From assembly GCF_001676785.2 (NCBI RefSeq), contig NZ_CP015910.2, positions 1,178,001-1,242,000 on the forward strand: a DNA stretch of 64,000 nucleotides, in the 5' to 3' direction. Both the position numbers and the translations under genes were made by a program. The notes beneath the pieces were generated by a model that did no database searches, was not told the origin of the DNA, and saw only the letters and a list, made by a program, of their open reading frames with translations. Of this stretch, positions 38,072 to 47,064 are shown piece after piece; position 1 is the first letter of the stretch, and every line of letters begins with the position of its first letter. Origin of the DNA: Brachyspira hyodysenteriae ATCC 27164 (lineage in GTDB: Bacteria; Spirochaetota; Brachyspiria; Brachyspirales; Brachyspiraceae).

Positions 38072-40708
38072 ATGATTAGAAACGGATTTTTATTAATTAT
38101 ATTGCTTTTTACTATTAGTTTCAATATATTTGCATTAACTCAAAAAGAGCAGGAATTTTTTGATGCTATAAAAGAAAATAAATATGAATCACAATTAAAA
38201 AATCTTTTAAGATATAAAATGGATTTGAATGCTACAAATGAAAAAGGATTAACTCCGCTTTTGTATGCTATTGAATGCGGTAATGAAAAAGCTGTAAGAG
38301 TATTGCTTGAATATAATGATGTTAATATAGAAGCTAAACTTCCAGATGATTTTGCAGATTATCCGTATATAAATAAATTTGAAGGAGATAGCTTTAATAT
38401 AGGAGGATCTACTCCTTTAATGTTTGCTATATTCAAAAATAATTCTAGAATAGTTAAACAGTTAATAGATAAAAATGCTGATGTTAAAGCTAGAGATAAT
38501 GAAGGAACTCCTGTTTTTTTATATGCATGCGGTTTTGGAAACGGTAATATTATAAGAATGCTTCTTGTAAAAGATAGAACATTAGCTAATGATAAAACAT
38601 CTAATGGTAATATTAATGGACTTCATTATGCTGCTTCTCTTAATAATTTAGAAAATATAAATTTTTTAGTGAAAAATGTTAATATGAATATAAATGATAG
38701 AGATTCAAACGGATGCACTGCTTTATATTATGCTGCTTATTATAAAAAAAGAGAGTCGTATAATCTTCTTATTAAACTTGGTGCTAATAAAGATATAGGT
38801 GATAATTATGGAGTAAAGCCTGAATATGTTTTATCAGGAGGAAGTTCATCTATTGATTTAGGTGATAATTCTACTAACAATGAAGATAATTTACTTACAA
38901 ATACTGATGATGAAAATATGTTAATTGCAAGAACCATTCAAACATCAGACACTAATGCTTTAAGAAATATAATGATGTATTCTAACTTTAATATGAATTC
39001 TATAATTATATCTTATGAAACTCCTCTTACTTATGCTATACATCTTAGCAAAGATGATATGGTTAATGAGCTTCTTAAGTATAGAATGAATAATACAAAT
39101 ATTATTAATATAGAAACTTCTTTTTTACCAGCAGAAGAAGTGTATTTTGATGAAAGCACTAATGGAATAGAAGCTGTAGGCAATGTATATTTGGGTGATG
39201 CTAGTCCTTTGCAGTATGCTATATTTAACGGTAATACTAATATAATAAATACTCTTTTAAGACTTGGAGCAGATATAAATAGAAAAGACAGTTTAGGAAA
39301 TAATGCTTTGATGTATGCAGCAAGCTATGGAAGTGCAGAAATTATTGATACGATTTTAAATTATTCAAGTAATGCTTATAGAGTTGTTGATATATATGGG
39401 GATACTCCTTTGCATAATGCAGCTGCATTAGGAAATACTAATACTTTGATTGCTCTTATGAATAGAACTCCTATTAATATAAATGCACAAAATATAGATG
39501 GTAATACACCTTTGCATTTTGCAGTAAAAAATCATAATAGTAATACATATAGATTCTTATTATTAAAAGGTGCTGATTATACTATAAAAAATTATGATGG
39601 AAAAACTGCTTCTGATTTACTTTATGGTGATGGAGTTGAGAGTATAGAAAATATTATAGGTAATAATACATATACAAATAACATTATGACAAATGGTGTT
39701 ATTGATACAAATAATGGTTATTATAGTGATTTTTATACCAATGAAAGATTAAATAATAGTAAAGCAAATAATGATTTATATGGAAATACAAATTTAAATA
39801 ATATAGATACAAACTATAATACAGTAGTTACTAATTCATATTATAACATGCAGTACGATAATAATGATATGATTGATGATGTTAAAATTGTACAGGCTAA
39901 TACTTTTGCTGATGATTTAATATATGAGTATAGTGATGATAAAACTCTTGATGATGCGAATGATGATTATGTAGAGCCTGATACAAGTGATGATTATTCA
40001 GATATATATGAAGCAAGCAAGCCTTTATTTGATGCTATATATAATGGTAACATTCAAGATATAATGAAAGCTGTTTCAAGCGGTATAGATATAAATTCAA
40101 GAAATGCAGAAGGTTTCACTCCATTACTTTATGCTATTAATTATGATAAATTAGAAGCTATGAAAGCGCTTTTAAGTTATAGTAATGCTATAGATATAGA
40201 GATGCCTCTTAACAATTACACTAATACTTATTCTGTAAAAGGAGGCAATTTTAGCGGAGAAGTATTATTTAACGGCACAACTCCTTTACAATATGCAATA
40301 TTCAAAGGCAATACTAATGCTGTGAATCTGCTTATAGAAAATGGTGCTGATATGAGAAAAAAAGATTATAATGGTTACTGCAGTTTATTTTATGCATCAG
40401 CATTTTCTACTCCGGATATGATATATTTTTTACTCACAAAAGATTCATCTTTAACTAGAGAAAAATCTTTAAGCGGAAGAACTGTTATTCATTTTGCTAC
40501 GATTTATGGTAATGACAGTGCCATATCATATTATTTATCAAACACTTTTTTAAGTATTAATGCTCAGGATAATGAAGGAAATACTCCTTTGCATTATGCC
40601 AATGAAAAAGGATATGCTTCAACTATAAAACTTCTTATAGAAAGAGGGGCAAGAACTGATATAAAAAATAATGCAGGGCTTATAGCTTCCGATCTATTAA
40701 AAAAATAA
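38072..40708 (+). CDS. Large exported ankyrin-repeat protein
   Basis: An 878-residue protein from the ATG at 38072, preferred over the in-frame ATG at 38048 because GGGGAA lies 8 bases upstream and the protein then starts with a signal peptide (M-I-R-N-G-F-L-L-I-I-L-L-F, ending I-F-A). Three ankyrin blocks (about 20-235, 270-510, 635-875) share the layout of the neighbouring exported ankyrin protein. Between blocks two and three lies an Asn/Asp/Tyr-rich low-complexity linker (about 520-630). It probably arose by further duplication of the same module. The binding partner is unknown. Confidence 0.8.
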   Translation: MIRNGFLLIILLFTISFNIFALTQKEQEFFDAIKENKYESQLKNLLRYKMDLNATNEKGLTPLLYAIECGNEKAVRVLLEYNDVNIEAKLPDDFADYPYINKFEGDSFNIGGSTPLMFAIFKNNSRIVKQLIDKNADVKARDNEGTPVFLYACGFGNGNIIRMLLVKDRTLANDKTSNGNINGLHYAASLNNLENINFLVKNVNMNINDRDSNGCTALYYAAYYKKRESYNLLIKLGANKDIGDNYGVKPEYVLSGGSSSIDLGDNSTNNEDNLLTNTDDENMLIARTIQTSDTNALRNIMMYSNFNMNSIIISYETPLTYAIHLSKDDMVNELLKYRMNNTNIINIETSFLPAEEVYFDESTNGIEAVGNVYLGDASPLQYAIFNGNTNIINTLLRLGADINRKDSLGNNALMYAASYGSAEIIDTILNYSSNAYRVVDIYGDTPLHNAAALGNTNTLIALMNRTPININAQNIDGNTPLHFAVKNHNSNTYRFLLLKGADYTIKNYDGKTASDLLYGDGVESIENIIGNNTYTNNIMTNGVIDTNNGYYSDFYTNERLNNSKANNDLYGNTNLNNIDTNYNTVVTNSYYNMQYDNNDMIDDVKIVQANTFADDLIYEYSDDKTLDDANDDYVEPDTSDDYSDIYEASKPLFDAIYNGNIQDIMKAVSSGIDINSRNAEGFTPLLYAINYDKLEAMKALLSYSNAIDIEMPLNNYTNTYSVKGGNFSGEVLFNGTTPLQYAIFKGNTNAVNLLIENGADMRKKDYNGYCSLFYASAFSTPDMIYFLLTKDSSLTREKSLSGRTVIHFATIYGNDSAISYYLSNTFLSINAQDNEGNTPLHYANEKGYASTIKLLIERGARTDIKNNAGLIASDLLKK

Positions 40709-40875
40709 ATGTATGAAATGTATGTTAAATACTTTATTCTGGTAATCACATTTAATTAAAGATAATATAACTATGAATTAATTATATTGTGAAATTGAAA
40801 TATAATGAAAATTATTATATACTATATACTACTATATGATGAAAAATATTCAATATTTTAATTAGGAGTTATTTT

Positions 40876-41910
40876 ATGAAACCAGAAAAAAGTAATCTTT
40901 TTACACCTTTGAAAATAGGAAGCCTTGAAATAAAAAACCGTGTAGTAATGCCTCCAATGTGTATGTATTCTGCTGAGGATGGATATGTTAATGATTGGTA
41001 TATTCAGCATTATGCTACAAGAGCTATAGGCGGAACAGGTTTAATCATTGTTGAAGCTACAGGAGTACTTCCTTATGTAAGTTCTATTACTGACGGAGAT
41101 TTAGGTATATGGGACGATAAATATATTGATGGTTTATCTAAATTGGTAAACGCTATTAAAAGCAATGGCGCTGCTGCCGGCATACAAATAAACCATGCTG
41201 GAAGAAAGTGTGAATCTGTAAAAGTTGATAAAATTTATGCTCCTACAGCTGAAGCATTCAATGATAAATATAGAACACCTGTTGAAATGACTAAAGATGA
41301 TATTAACGAGGTTGTTGATGCATTTGTTAAAGCTTTTGTAAGAGCTAAAAAAGCAGGTTTTGATATGGTAGAAGTTCATGCTGCTCATGGATATTTAATT
41401 TCTACATTCTTATCACCATTATCAAATAAGAGAACTGATGAATATGGTAAAAACAGAGCTAAAATTTTAGAAGAGATTTTAAGAAAAGGTAAAGAGGCAG
41501 TAGGTAAAGATTATCCTATACAAATAAGAATATCTTCTTACGATTGGAGAGAGGGCGGAAACACAGTAAAAGATTTTGCTGATATGTTAAAACCATTAGA
41601 AGCAGAAGGTTTATTCGATTCTATAAATGTTAGTACAGGTGCTGTTACTGCTGACGGAAAAATTATTCCTTATGAAGGATATCAAATTCCTTTCTGCCGT
41701 GAATTAAAACAATATATGAAAGTTCCTTGTATTGGCGGAGGACTTATATATGATCCTAAAATGGCTAATATGATGGTAAGAAACGGAGCTGCTGATGCTA
41801 TCTATATCGGAAGAGAATTATTAAGAAATCCATATTGGGCATTGCAGGCTGCTAGAACTTTAGGTATTGATGTACCATTCCCTAAACAATATGAACAAGC
41901 TAAAAGATAA
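40876..41910 (+). CDS. Old Yellow Enzyme-family NAD(P)H:flavin oxidoreductase (NamA/YqjM-like)
   Basis: A 344-residue FMN-dependent ene-reductase of the YqjM/NamA class, which reduces activated C=C bonds or nitro groups with NADPH. YqjM-type marks are C29 and Y31 in P-M-C-M-Y-S, the substrate-binding H-A-A-H-G-Y-L with the following F-L-S-P-L-S-N-K-R-T-D-E-Y-G, and the phosphate-binding G-R-E-L-L-R-N-P-Y near the C-terminus. The length fits the class. AGGAG lies 8 bases before the ATG. A strong terminator at 41939 makes it a single-gene unit. Substrate in the cell is unknown. Confidence 0.92.
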   Translation: MKPEKSNLFTPLKIGSLEIKNRVVMPPMCMYSAEDGYVNDWYIQHYATRAIGGTGLIIVEATGVLPYVSSITDGDLGIWDDKYIDGLSKLVNAIKSNGAAAGIQINHAGRKCESVKVDKIYAPTAEAFNDKYRTPVEMTKDDINEVVDAFVKAFVRAKKAGFDMVEVHAAHGYLISTFLSPLSNKRTDEYGKNRAKILEEILRKGKEAVGKDYPIQIRISSYDWREGGNTVKDFADMLKPLEAEGLFDSINVSTGAVTADGKIIPYEGYQIPFCRELKQYMKVPCIGGGLIYDPKMANMMVRNGAADAIYIGRELLRNPYWALQAARTLGIDVPFPKQYEQAKR

Positions 41911-41938
41911 TAATCATTAATATTTTTTATTTAGTTTT

Positions 41939-41976
41939 AAGTCTGATTATGTTTTATACATAGTCAGACTTTTTTA
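41939..41976 (+). terminator. Intrinsic terminator
   Basis: A 13-bp stem (41939-41951 with 41959-41971, one G-T pair), a 7-base loop and a T run. Confidence 0.88.
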
Positions 41977-42003
41977 TTAAATATAAACTGACTATCATTA
42001 TCT

Positions 42004-42032
42004 TTGACAAAATTGTTTATTTTTATTATAAT
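42004..42032 (+). promoter_or_regulatory. Perfect consensus sigma-70 promoter for flavodoxin gene
   Basis: TTGACA (42004-42009), exactly 17 bases, TATAAT (42027-42032). The ATG follows 37 bases later. Confidence 0.85.
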
Positions 42033-42069
42033 GTTATATTATATAATTAATTTTTTACAGGGTTAATTT

Positions 42070-42627
42070 ATGTCAAATAAAATTGCTGTGCTTTATAAAA
42101 GTAAATATGGAACTACAAGAACTTATGCTAAGTGGATAGCTGATAAAGTTCATGGGGATCTTTATAGTATTGATAATGTAACTTTTCAAAATTTAGATAC
42201 TTATGATTTTATTGTTTTTGCCGGGGCCTTGTATGCGGGTAAGCTTTCATCAGCTAAAGGTATAAAAAAATTCTATAAAAAATTAAAAGGCAGAAAGAAT
42301 TTATATTGTGTGATAGTTGGACTTACCAATCCTGAAGATAAAGAAACATATAATAATGCAATTAATCAAAATTTTAAATCAGATGAAAAAGAATATATGA
42401 AATTTTATTTTTTGCGTGGAAGTATAGATTTTGATAAATTGAAACTTCATCATGCATTGATGATGTATATGCTTAAAAGAATAATATCTGCCAAATCAAT
42501 AAAAACAGAAGATGAAAAAGCATTATTAGAAAATTATGGAAAAAAAATAGATTTTCTCAATAAAACTTCTGTTGAAGAAATAGTGTTGGATATAAAAAAT
42601 AAAAATAAAGAACTTCAAAATAAATAA
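42070..42627 (+). CDS. Flavodoxin-domain protein (HemG/flavodoxin_5-like)
   Basis: A 185-residue flavodoxin-fold protein. The N-terminal strand and phosphate-binding loop Y-K-S-K-Y-G-T-T-R-T-Y-A holds FMN in this family, and F-A-G-A-L-Y-A-G-K and V-G-L-T-N-P are the next two loops. It resembles flavodoxin_5, the group that includes protoporphyrinogen oxidase HemG, but haem synthesis genes are not nearby, so electron transfer of unknown purpose is the safer call. AGGG precedes the ATG; the promoter is a perfect consensus. Confidence 0.85.
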   Translation: MSNKIAVLYKSKYGTTRTYAKWIADKVHGDLYSIDNVTFQNLDTYDFIVFAGALYAGKLSSAKGIKKFYKKLKGRKNLYCVIVGLTNPEDKETYNNAINQNFKSDEKEYMKFYFLRGSIDFDKLKLHHALMMYMLKRIISAKSIKTEDEKALLENYGKKIDFLNKTSVEEIVLDIKNKNKELQNK

Positions 42628-43073
42628 TATTTTTCTATAAAGTTAAAAATATATCTTTTATAATAAAAATTTATTTCAAATAATAAAAATACATATTTTA
42701 TTAGTATTATGATTTATAAAAAGTATTATTAAATATAATATGATATTTATTTACTGTATTATTTTTATATAAATTTATTTCTATCTTTATTAATTTGAGT
42801 AAATATATTTTATTTTTTTTATTATTATGTCATTTTTATGTAATTAGAATGTAAAAAAATAATATAAAACATAAAATTTATTATACATTTTATACTGTTA
42901 TGTCAATAAATGGTAATTTTTTAAAAAAAATGAACTATATATACGCATTTTTTATAAAAAACGCTTGTATTTATATTGGTATTTGTTATATTATAGATAT
43001 AAGCAAAAACAAATAAAAACGCTTATAACTAAAAATAAAAACAATTATTAAAATGATAAAGGAGTATATAAAT
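42628..43073 (+). other. Long AT-rich intergenic region with promoter and a repeated 10-mer
   Basis: No gene was seen. The last 120 bases hold a promoter (42965-42992) and two copies of AAAAACGCTT, at 42957-42966 and 43015-43024, one touching the -35 and one in the early leader. The first 300 bases show nothing beyond AT-rich sequence. Confidence 0.5.
42965..42992 (+). promoter_or_regulatory. Predicted extended -10 promoter for gene 43074
   Basis: TTGTAT (42965-42970), 16 bases, TATATT (42987-42992), with TG one base before the -10. The -35 overlaps a copy of AAAAACGCTT. Confidence 0.55.
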
Positions 43074-44705
43074 ATGACTAACAATAACAAATACGATATA
43101 GTAATAATAGGTTCAGGATTAGGAGGATTAACTTCAGGAGCTTATTTAGCAAAAAAAGGAAAGAAAGTTTTAGTTTTAGAAAGCCACAATATAGTTGGCG
43201 GATGTGCTACAGTATATAAAAGAAAAAATGTTAAGTTTGAAGTAGGTCTTCATGAAATGGATATGGCTAAAAAAAGCAGAGATGGAAAATATCCTATATT
43301 AAAACAATTAGGTATTTATGACAGAGTTGATTTTGTTAAATTGCCTCAAACTTGGAGAATAAAAACAGAGTCTACAGATTTAGTTATACCTGAAGGTTAT
43401 CAGAATGTTATGAATACATTAGAAAAAGAATTCCCAGAGGAGAAAGGCGGTATAAGAAAATATTTCGGCGGGCTTTCAAGAATTATGTATATGATAAGAA
43501 GACTTCCTTATGACTTGAAGTTTTTTGATTTCCTATTTTATCCTATAACAACATTCCCAATGAATTTATACCATTTATTTACTCAAAAGAAACTTGGAAA
43601 TGTTTTGGATTCAATCATAAAAAGTGATAAGTTAAAAAGGATATTAAATATTAATATAACTTACTATCATGATAATCCTTATGAATTTACTTGGTATTAT
43701 CATGCTTGTGCTCAAGGCGGATACTATAACCAAGCTTGTTTCATCAAAGGCGGAAGTCAAAACTTATCAAATGCTTTAGCTGATATAATAAGAGAAAACG
43801 GCGGAGAGGTGAGAGTTTCTTCAGAAGTTAAGAAAATAAATGTAAAAGGAAATATTGCTGAAGGTGTTACTTACTTTGACAAAAGAGCAAAAGAGGAAGT
43901 TACAGTGAATGCTGATTATGTAATAGCTAATGCTGCACCTAAAGTAGTATATGATGAGCTTCTTCCAAAAGGATATGAGGATAAGAGAATAAATAAACTT
44001 AAAAACTCTGTATCATTATACACAGTTTACATAATATTTAAGAAGAAATTTACAGAGCTTTATCCTAACAATGCATACTCTACTTTTATAAGTACAGAAA
44101 AAATGTTGAATACTCCATTTAAAGAAGATGCTAAAGGACAAAGAAACATACCAGTAGAAGATAGAAACTTTGTATTTGTTGATTATTCTACAATAGACAG
44201 TGGACTTGTAGAAGAAGGTGATGAACGTTCATTTGCTGTATTGACAGGGCCTTCATATTTAGATGAATGGAAAGATTTAAGCGATGAAGATTATAAAGCT
44301 AAAAAGAAAGAATTAGCAGAAAAATTGATAGACAGAGCAGAAAAGCATTATCCGGGATTCAGAGATAATATTGAGTACTATGAAGTTGCTACACCAAAAA
44401 CAATAAAGAGATATATTAAAACTCCAGAGGGCACAGCTTATGGATTTGTTCAGGATGCTTATTTGAAAAAGAGCCGTTCTGTGAGAGTATCTCCTACAGT
44501 TAAGAATTTACATTTTGCTAGTGCTTGGGGATTTCCTGGCGGAGGATTTACAGGTGCTATAATGAGCGGATATTTGGCAGCAAGAAATATATTATTCCCT
44601 ATAAAACCTTATATAGTGTTGAGAATACTTCTTTGTTCAGCATTCGGAACTGCTGTGGGTACTGCTCATCATTGGATTCCTGCTTTGATGAACTTGTTTA
44701 AGTAA
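43074..44705 (+). CDS. Phytoene desaturase-like FAD oxidoreductase
   Basis: A 543-residue FAD-dependent oxidoreductase of the CrtI/retinol-saturase-like group. Start 43074 is chosen over an in-frame ATG at 43053 because AAAGGAG lies 8 bases upstream. The dinucleotide-binding motif is I-I-G-S-G-L-G-G-L-T-S-G near the N-terminus, followed by V-L-E-S-H-N-I-V-G-G-C-A. The C-terminal FAD motif is A-S-A-W-G-F-P-G-G-G-F-T-G-A. A hydrophobic stretch near the end may dip into the membrane. No other carotenoid gene is nearby, so the substrate is open. It leads a cluster with two DUF2147 genes and a barrel-like protein. Confidence 0.85.
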   Translation: MTNNNKYDIVIIGSGLGGLTSGAYLAKKGKKVLVLESHNIVGGCATVYKRKNVKFEVGLHEMDMAKKSRDGKYPILKQLGIYDRVDFVKLPQTWRIKTESTDLVIPEGYQNVMNTLEKEFPEEKGGIRKYFGGLSRIMYMIRRLPYDLKFFDFLFYPITTFPMNLYHLFTQKKLGNVLDSIIKSDKLKRILNINITYYHDNPYEFTWYYHACAQGGYYNQACFIKGGSQNLSNALADIIRENGGEVRVSSEVKKINVKGNIAEGVTYFDKRAKEEVTVNADYVIANAAPKVVYDELLPKGYEDKRINKLKNSVSLYTVYIIFKKKFTELYPNNAYSTFISTEKMLNTPFKEDAKGQRNIPVEDRNFVFVDYSTIDSGLVEEGDERSFAVLTGPSYLDEWKDLSDEDYKAKKKELAEKLIDRAEKHYPGFRDNIEYYEVATPKTIKRYIKTPEGTAYGFVQDAYLKKSRSVRVSPTVKNLHFASAWGFPGGGFTGAIMSGYLAARNILFPIKPYIVLRILLCSAFGTAVGTAHHWIPALMNLFK

Positions 44706-44715
44706 TAAATGAATC

Positions 44716-44760
44716 TTCACAGTTTTATTTAATATTGATTATGGTAAGACTGTGAATTTT
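44716..44760 (+). terminator. Possible weak terminator
   Basis: TTCACAGT (44716-44723) pairs with ACTGTGAA (44749-44756), followed by TTTTG. The T run is short; it may only reduce read-through to the DUF2147 gene. Confidence 0.4.
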
Positions 44761-44821
44761 GAAAACATATTATAAAAAATGAAAACATATAAACATAAAA
44801 ACATAGAAAGGAGAAATATAA

Positions 44822-45322
44822 ATGAAAAATAAAATCATAACAATACTAATTCTTACAATGATATCAAGTATAATGGCTTTTGGACAAAATGCTGATGATA
44901 TAGTTGGATTATGGTACAGTCAGGCTGATGCTAAAAATAGAGTTTCTGTAGTTCAAATTTATAAAGAGAATAATAAATACTATGCCTATTCATTTGCCTA
45001 TCAGAATTCTACTGATACTGTGAATGATGTTAATAATCCTAAAGCAGAATTAAGAAACTTGCCTTTAAAAGGACTTGTATATTTATATGATTTAGAGTTT
45101 TCAAAAGGCGAATGGAAAGGCGGTAAAATATATAATCCTGAACAGGGCAAAATATATAATGCCAAAGCAAGCCTTTCAGATAATAAACAAGAGTTAAAAA
45201 TAAAAGCTACTATAGACGGAGCCGGACTTTTTGGTAAAACTCTTACTTGGAAGAAAGTGCCTAGCAATGAAGTTTCTAAATATACGCCATTAAATAAAAG
45301 TGAATTAAGAAAACTTAATTAA
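44822..45322 (+). CDS. DUF2147-family exported protein, copy 1
   Basis: A 166-residue protein with a signal peptide (residues 1-21, ending M-A-F-G-Q) and a DUF2147 domain. The family start is visible as D-I-V-G-L-W-Y-S-Q-A-D, then V-V-Q-I-Y-K-E-N-N-K-Y-Y-A-Y, L-P-L-K-G-L-V-Y, G-G-K-I-Y-N-P, and the closing F-G-K-T-L-T-W-K-K-V. The function of the family is unknown; a periplasmic beta-rich fold is inferred. AAAGGAG precedes the ATG. A close paralog lies at 46485. Confidence 0.87.
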   Translation: MKNKIITILILTMISSIMAFGQNADDIVGLWYSQADAKNRVSVVQIYKENNKYYAYSFAYQNSTDTVNDVNNPKAELRNLPLKGLVYLYDLEFSKGEWKGGKIYNPEQGKIYNAKASLSDNKQELKIKATIDGAGLFGKTLTWKKVPSNEVSKYTPLNKSELRKLN

Positions 45323-45346
45323 AAGACTCAATTAAAAATATATTAA

Positions 45347-45376
45347 GTCAGTGTATAGTAATTGCTGTACACTGAC
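45347..45376. repeat. Intergenic hairpin without T run
   Basis: GTCAGTGTA (45347-45355) and TACACTGAC (45368-45376) form a perfect 9-bp stem. No T run follows, so it may be an RNA-processing or stabilising stem rather than a terminator. Confidence 0.5.
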
Positions 45377-45443
45377 AGTAAAGAATGCAGAAGGAATATA
45401 GAAGAAATTATAAAGTTTACTGAATAAAAAATAGGAGAATATT

Positions 45444-46352
45444 ATGAAAAAAATATTAGCAATTATACTCATTACAATTATAAATATACCGTTATTAGCA
45501 CAAGAAGATGTAAAGCCTCAAAGGGATTTAACTGACAAGTCTGATGAAGGTTGGTATTTTTCAAATCACTTCTTAGGCAGGTGGAATCATTTTGGGGCTC
45601 TATATCAAGGTCAAGTATTTTATAAAAAGGCTTTGTTTAGAGAGATGAATAATTTCTTCTTTGCTGATTCTTATGTACTTGCCGGAATAGAGCAGGAATT
45701 CAGCAGCTTTTCAAGAACTTCTGCTTATGTGGAATTTCAGCCTTTAATAGCATTGAAAATGTTATTTAAGTTTACTTATGAAGCAGGACTTGCTGATCCG
45801 GGTAGACCTGTTTTAGTTGATAGTGATACTAAAGAATTCAATCATGCACTTCCTCCATTTACAGGACTTAATCCTATGAATAAAAAACCTCAGTATGTTG
45901 GAGGAAATACTATATATGTTCAGTTTGCTCCTACACTTACAATGGGAGGACCTGTTGGACCTGGACTTATAGCACTTATATATACTCCTTATATAAATTA
46001 TGTAAGAGCATTTGGTGTTGATAAAAATGAATATGTTTATTTAGCAAGAGAGTCTATAGTTGTAAAGGCTGAAGATGTATATTTCAATCATGATATAAAA
46101 TTAGGATACAGCATGAAAGAATGGGGTATGGCTTTTGCTATTAATACAACAATAGAGCATATGCTTTCTTCTAGTAAAGATTTATATAGAGTTGGATTAT
46201 TTGCTGCATATTCTTATAAAAAGGCTTTAAATAGTGTACCTAGTCTTTCTCCATTCGTTAGTACTAAAATAGGTACATGGCTTGTTGAGAAACATGCACA
46301 ATATAAATTTGCTATACAGTTGGATGCTGGTTTAGAATGGAAATTTTATTAA
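45444..46352 (+). CDS. Exported protein, putative outer-membrane barrel
   Basis: A 302-residue protein with a signal peptide (residues 1-19, ending L-L-A-Q). The mature part is rich in aromatic residues and alternating strands (W-Y-F-S-N-H-F-L-G-R-W-N-H-F, Y-V-E-F-Q-P-L) and ends in an aromatic, E-W-K-F-Y, as outer-membrane barrels do. I do not recognise the family. Its place between two DUF2147 genes suggests a shared envelope role. AGGAG precedes the ATG; a terminator follows at 46368. Confidence 0.7.
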   Translation: MKKILAIILITIINIPLLAQEDVKPQRDLTDKSDEGWYFSNHFLGRWNHFGALYQGQVFYKKALFREMNNFFFADSYVLAGIEQEFSSFSRTSAYVEFQPLIALKMLFKFTYEAGLADPGRPVLVDSDTKEFNHALPPFTGLNPMNKKPQYVGGNTIYVQFAPTLTMGGPVGPGLIALIYTPYINYVRAFGVDKNEYVYLARESIVVKAEDVYFNHDIKLGYSMKEWGMAFAINTTIEHMLSSSKDLYRVGLFAAYSYKKALNSVPSLSPFVSTKIGTWLVEKHAQYKFAIQLDAGLEWKFY

Positions 46353-46367
46353 TATATTTAATATTGT

Positions 46368-46406
46368 AAAACTTGCAGAGAGTTATATTTCTTTGCAAGT
46401 TTTTAT
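46368..46406 (+). terminator. Intrinsic terminator
   Basis: AAAACTTGCA (46368-46377) pairs with TGCAAGTTTT (46394-46403), with an extra AGA/TCT pairing inside, then T residues. Confidence 0.75.
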
Positions 46407-46484
46407 AAAAATAATAAATATTTTACTAAAAGCAAAAACTTATGTTTTAGTATGCAAATAATATTTAATAAATTAAGGAAAATT

Positions 46485-46994
46485 ATGAAGAAAAAATTTT
46501 TGTTTGTTTCAGCATTATTAATGTTTTCAGTATTAGCTTTGAATGCTCAAGATGTCAAAGCTAATGATATAGTAGGATTATGGTATGCTGAAAAAGATTC
46601 TCTAGGAAGAATTCCTGTTGTAGAGATTTATGAAGAGGGCGGAAAGTATTATGGTTATTCTTTTGCTTATAAGGAATCTTATTATGGACCAGATAGTTTG
46701 GATGAAAAAAATCCTAATCCTCAGCTTAGAAAACTTCCATTAAAAGGATTAGTGTATATTATGGGATTATCTTTTGATAAAAAAGAATGGAATGGAGGAA
46801 AAATATATAATCCTTATGACGGTAAAACTTACAATGGTAAAATATCTATAGACAAAGAAGGAAGACTTATTTTAAGAGGATCTATTGATAAGTCCGGAGT
46901 TTTTGGAAAATCTATGAAATGGACTAGAGTTCCTTATTCTGACAAATCAAGATTTACACCGCTTAAAAGATCAGAATTAAGAAAACTTAATTAA
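46485..46994 (+). CDS. DUF2147-family exported protein, copy 2
   Basis: A 169-residue paralog of the protein at 44822. Start 46485 is preferred over an in-frame ATG at 46452 because AAGGAAA lies 6-7 bases upstream and a signal peptide then begins at once (M-K-K-K-F-L-F-V-S-A-L-L, ending L-N-A-Q). Shared marks are D-I-V-G-L-W-Y-A, L-R-K-L-P-L-K-G-L-V-Y, G-G-K-I-Y-N-P and the identical C-terminal S-E-L-R-K-L-N. The function is unknown. A hairpin terminator follows. Confidence 0.85.
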   Translation: MKKKFLFVSALLMFSVLALNAQDVKANDIVGLWYAEKDSLGRIPVVEIYEEGGKYYGYSFAYKESYYGPDSLDEKNPNPQLRKLPLKGLVYIMGLSFDKKEWNGGKIYNPYDGKTYNGKISIDKEGRLILRGSIDKSGVFGKSMKWTRVPYSDKSRFTPLKRSELRKLN

Positions 46995-47034
46995 TATTTC
47001 ATAAATTATATAAACTATTTTTTATAACAGTAGT

Positions 47035-47064
47035 AGGGAGGCTTTAATAAAGTTTCCCTTTTTT
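47035..47064 (+). terminator. Intrinsic terminator
   Basis: An 11-bp stem (47035-47045 with 47049-47059, two G-T pairs), a 3-base loop and a T run, before the convergent transporter gene. Confidence 0.75.

Noticed and set aside
45347-45376. Terminator after the first DUF2147 gene
   Set aside because: The stem is good but no T run follows on either strand, so it is listed only as a hairpin.
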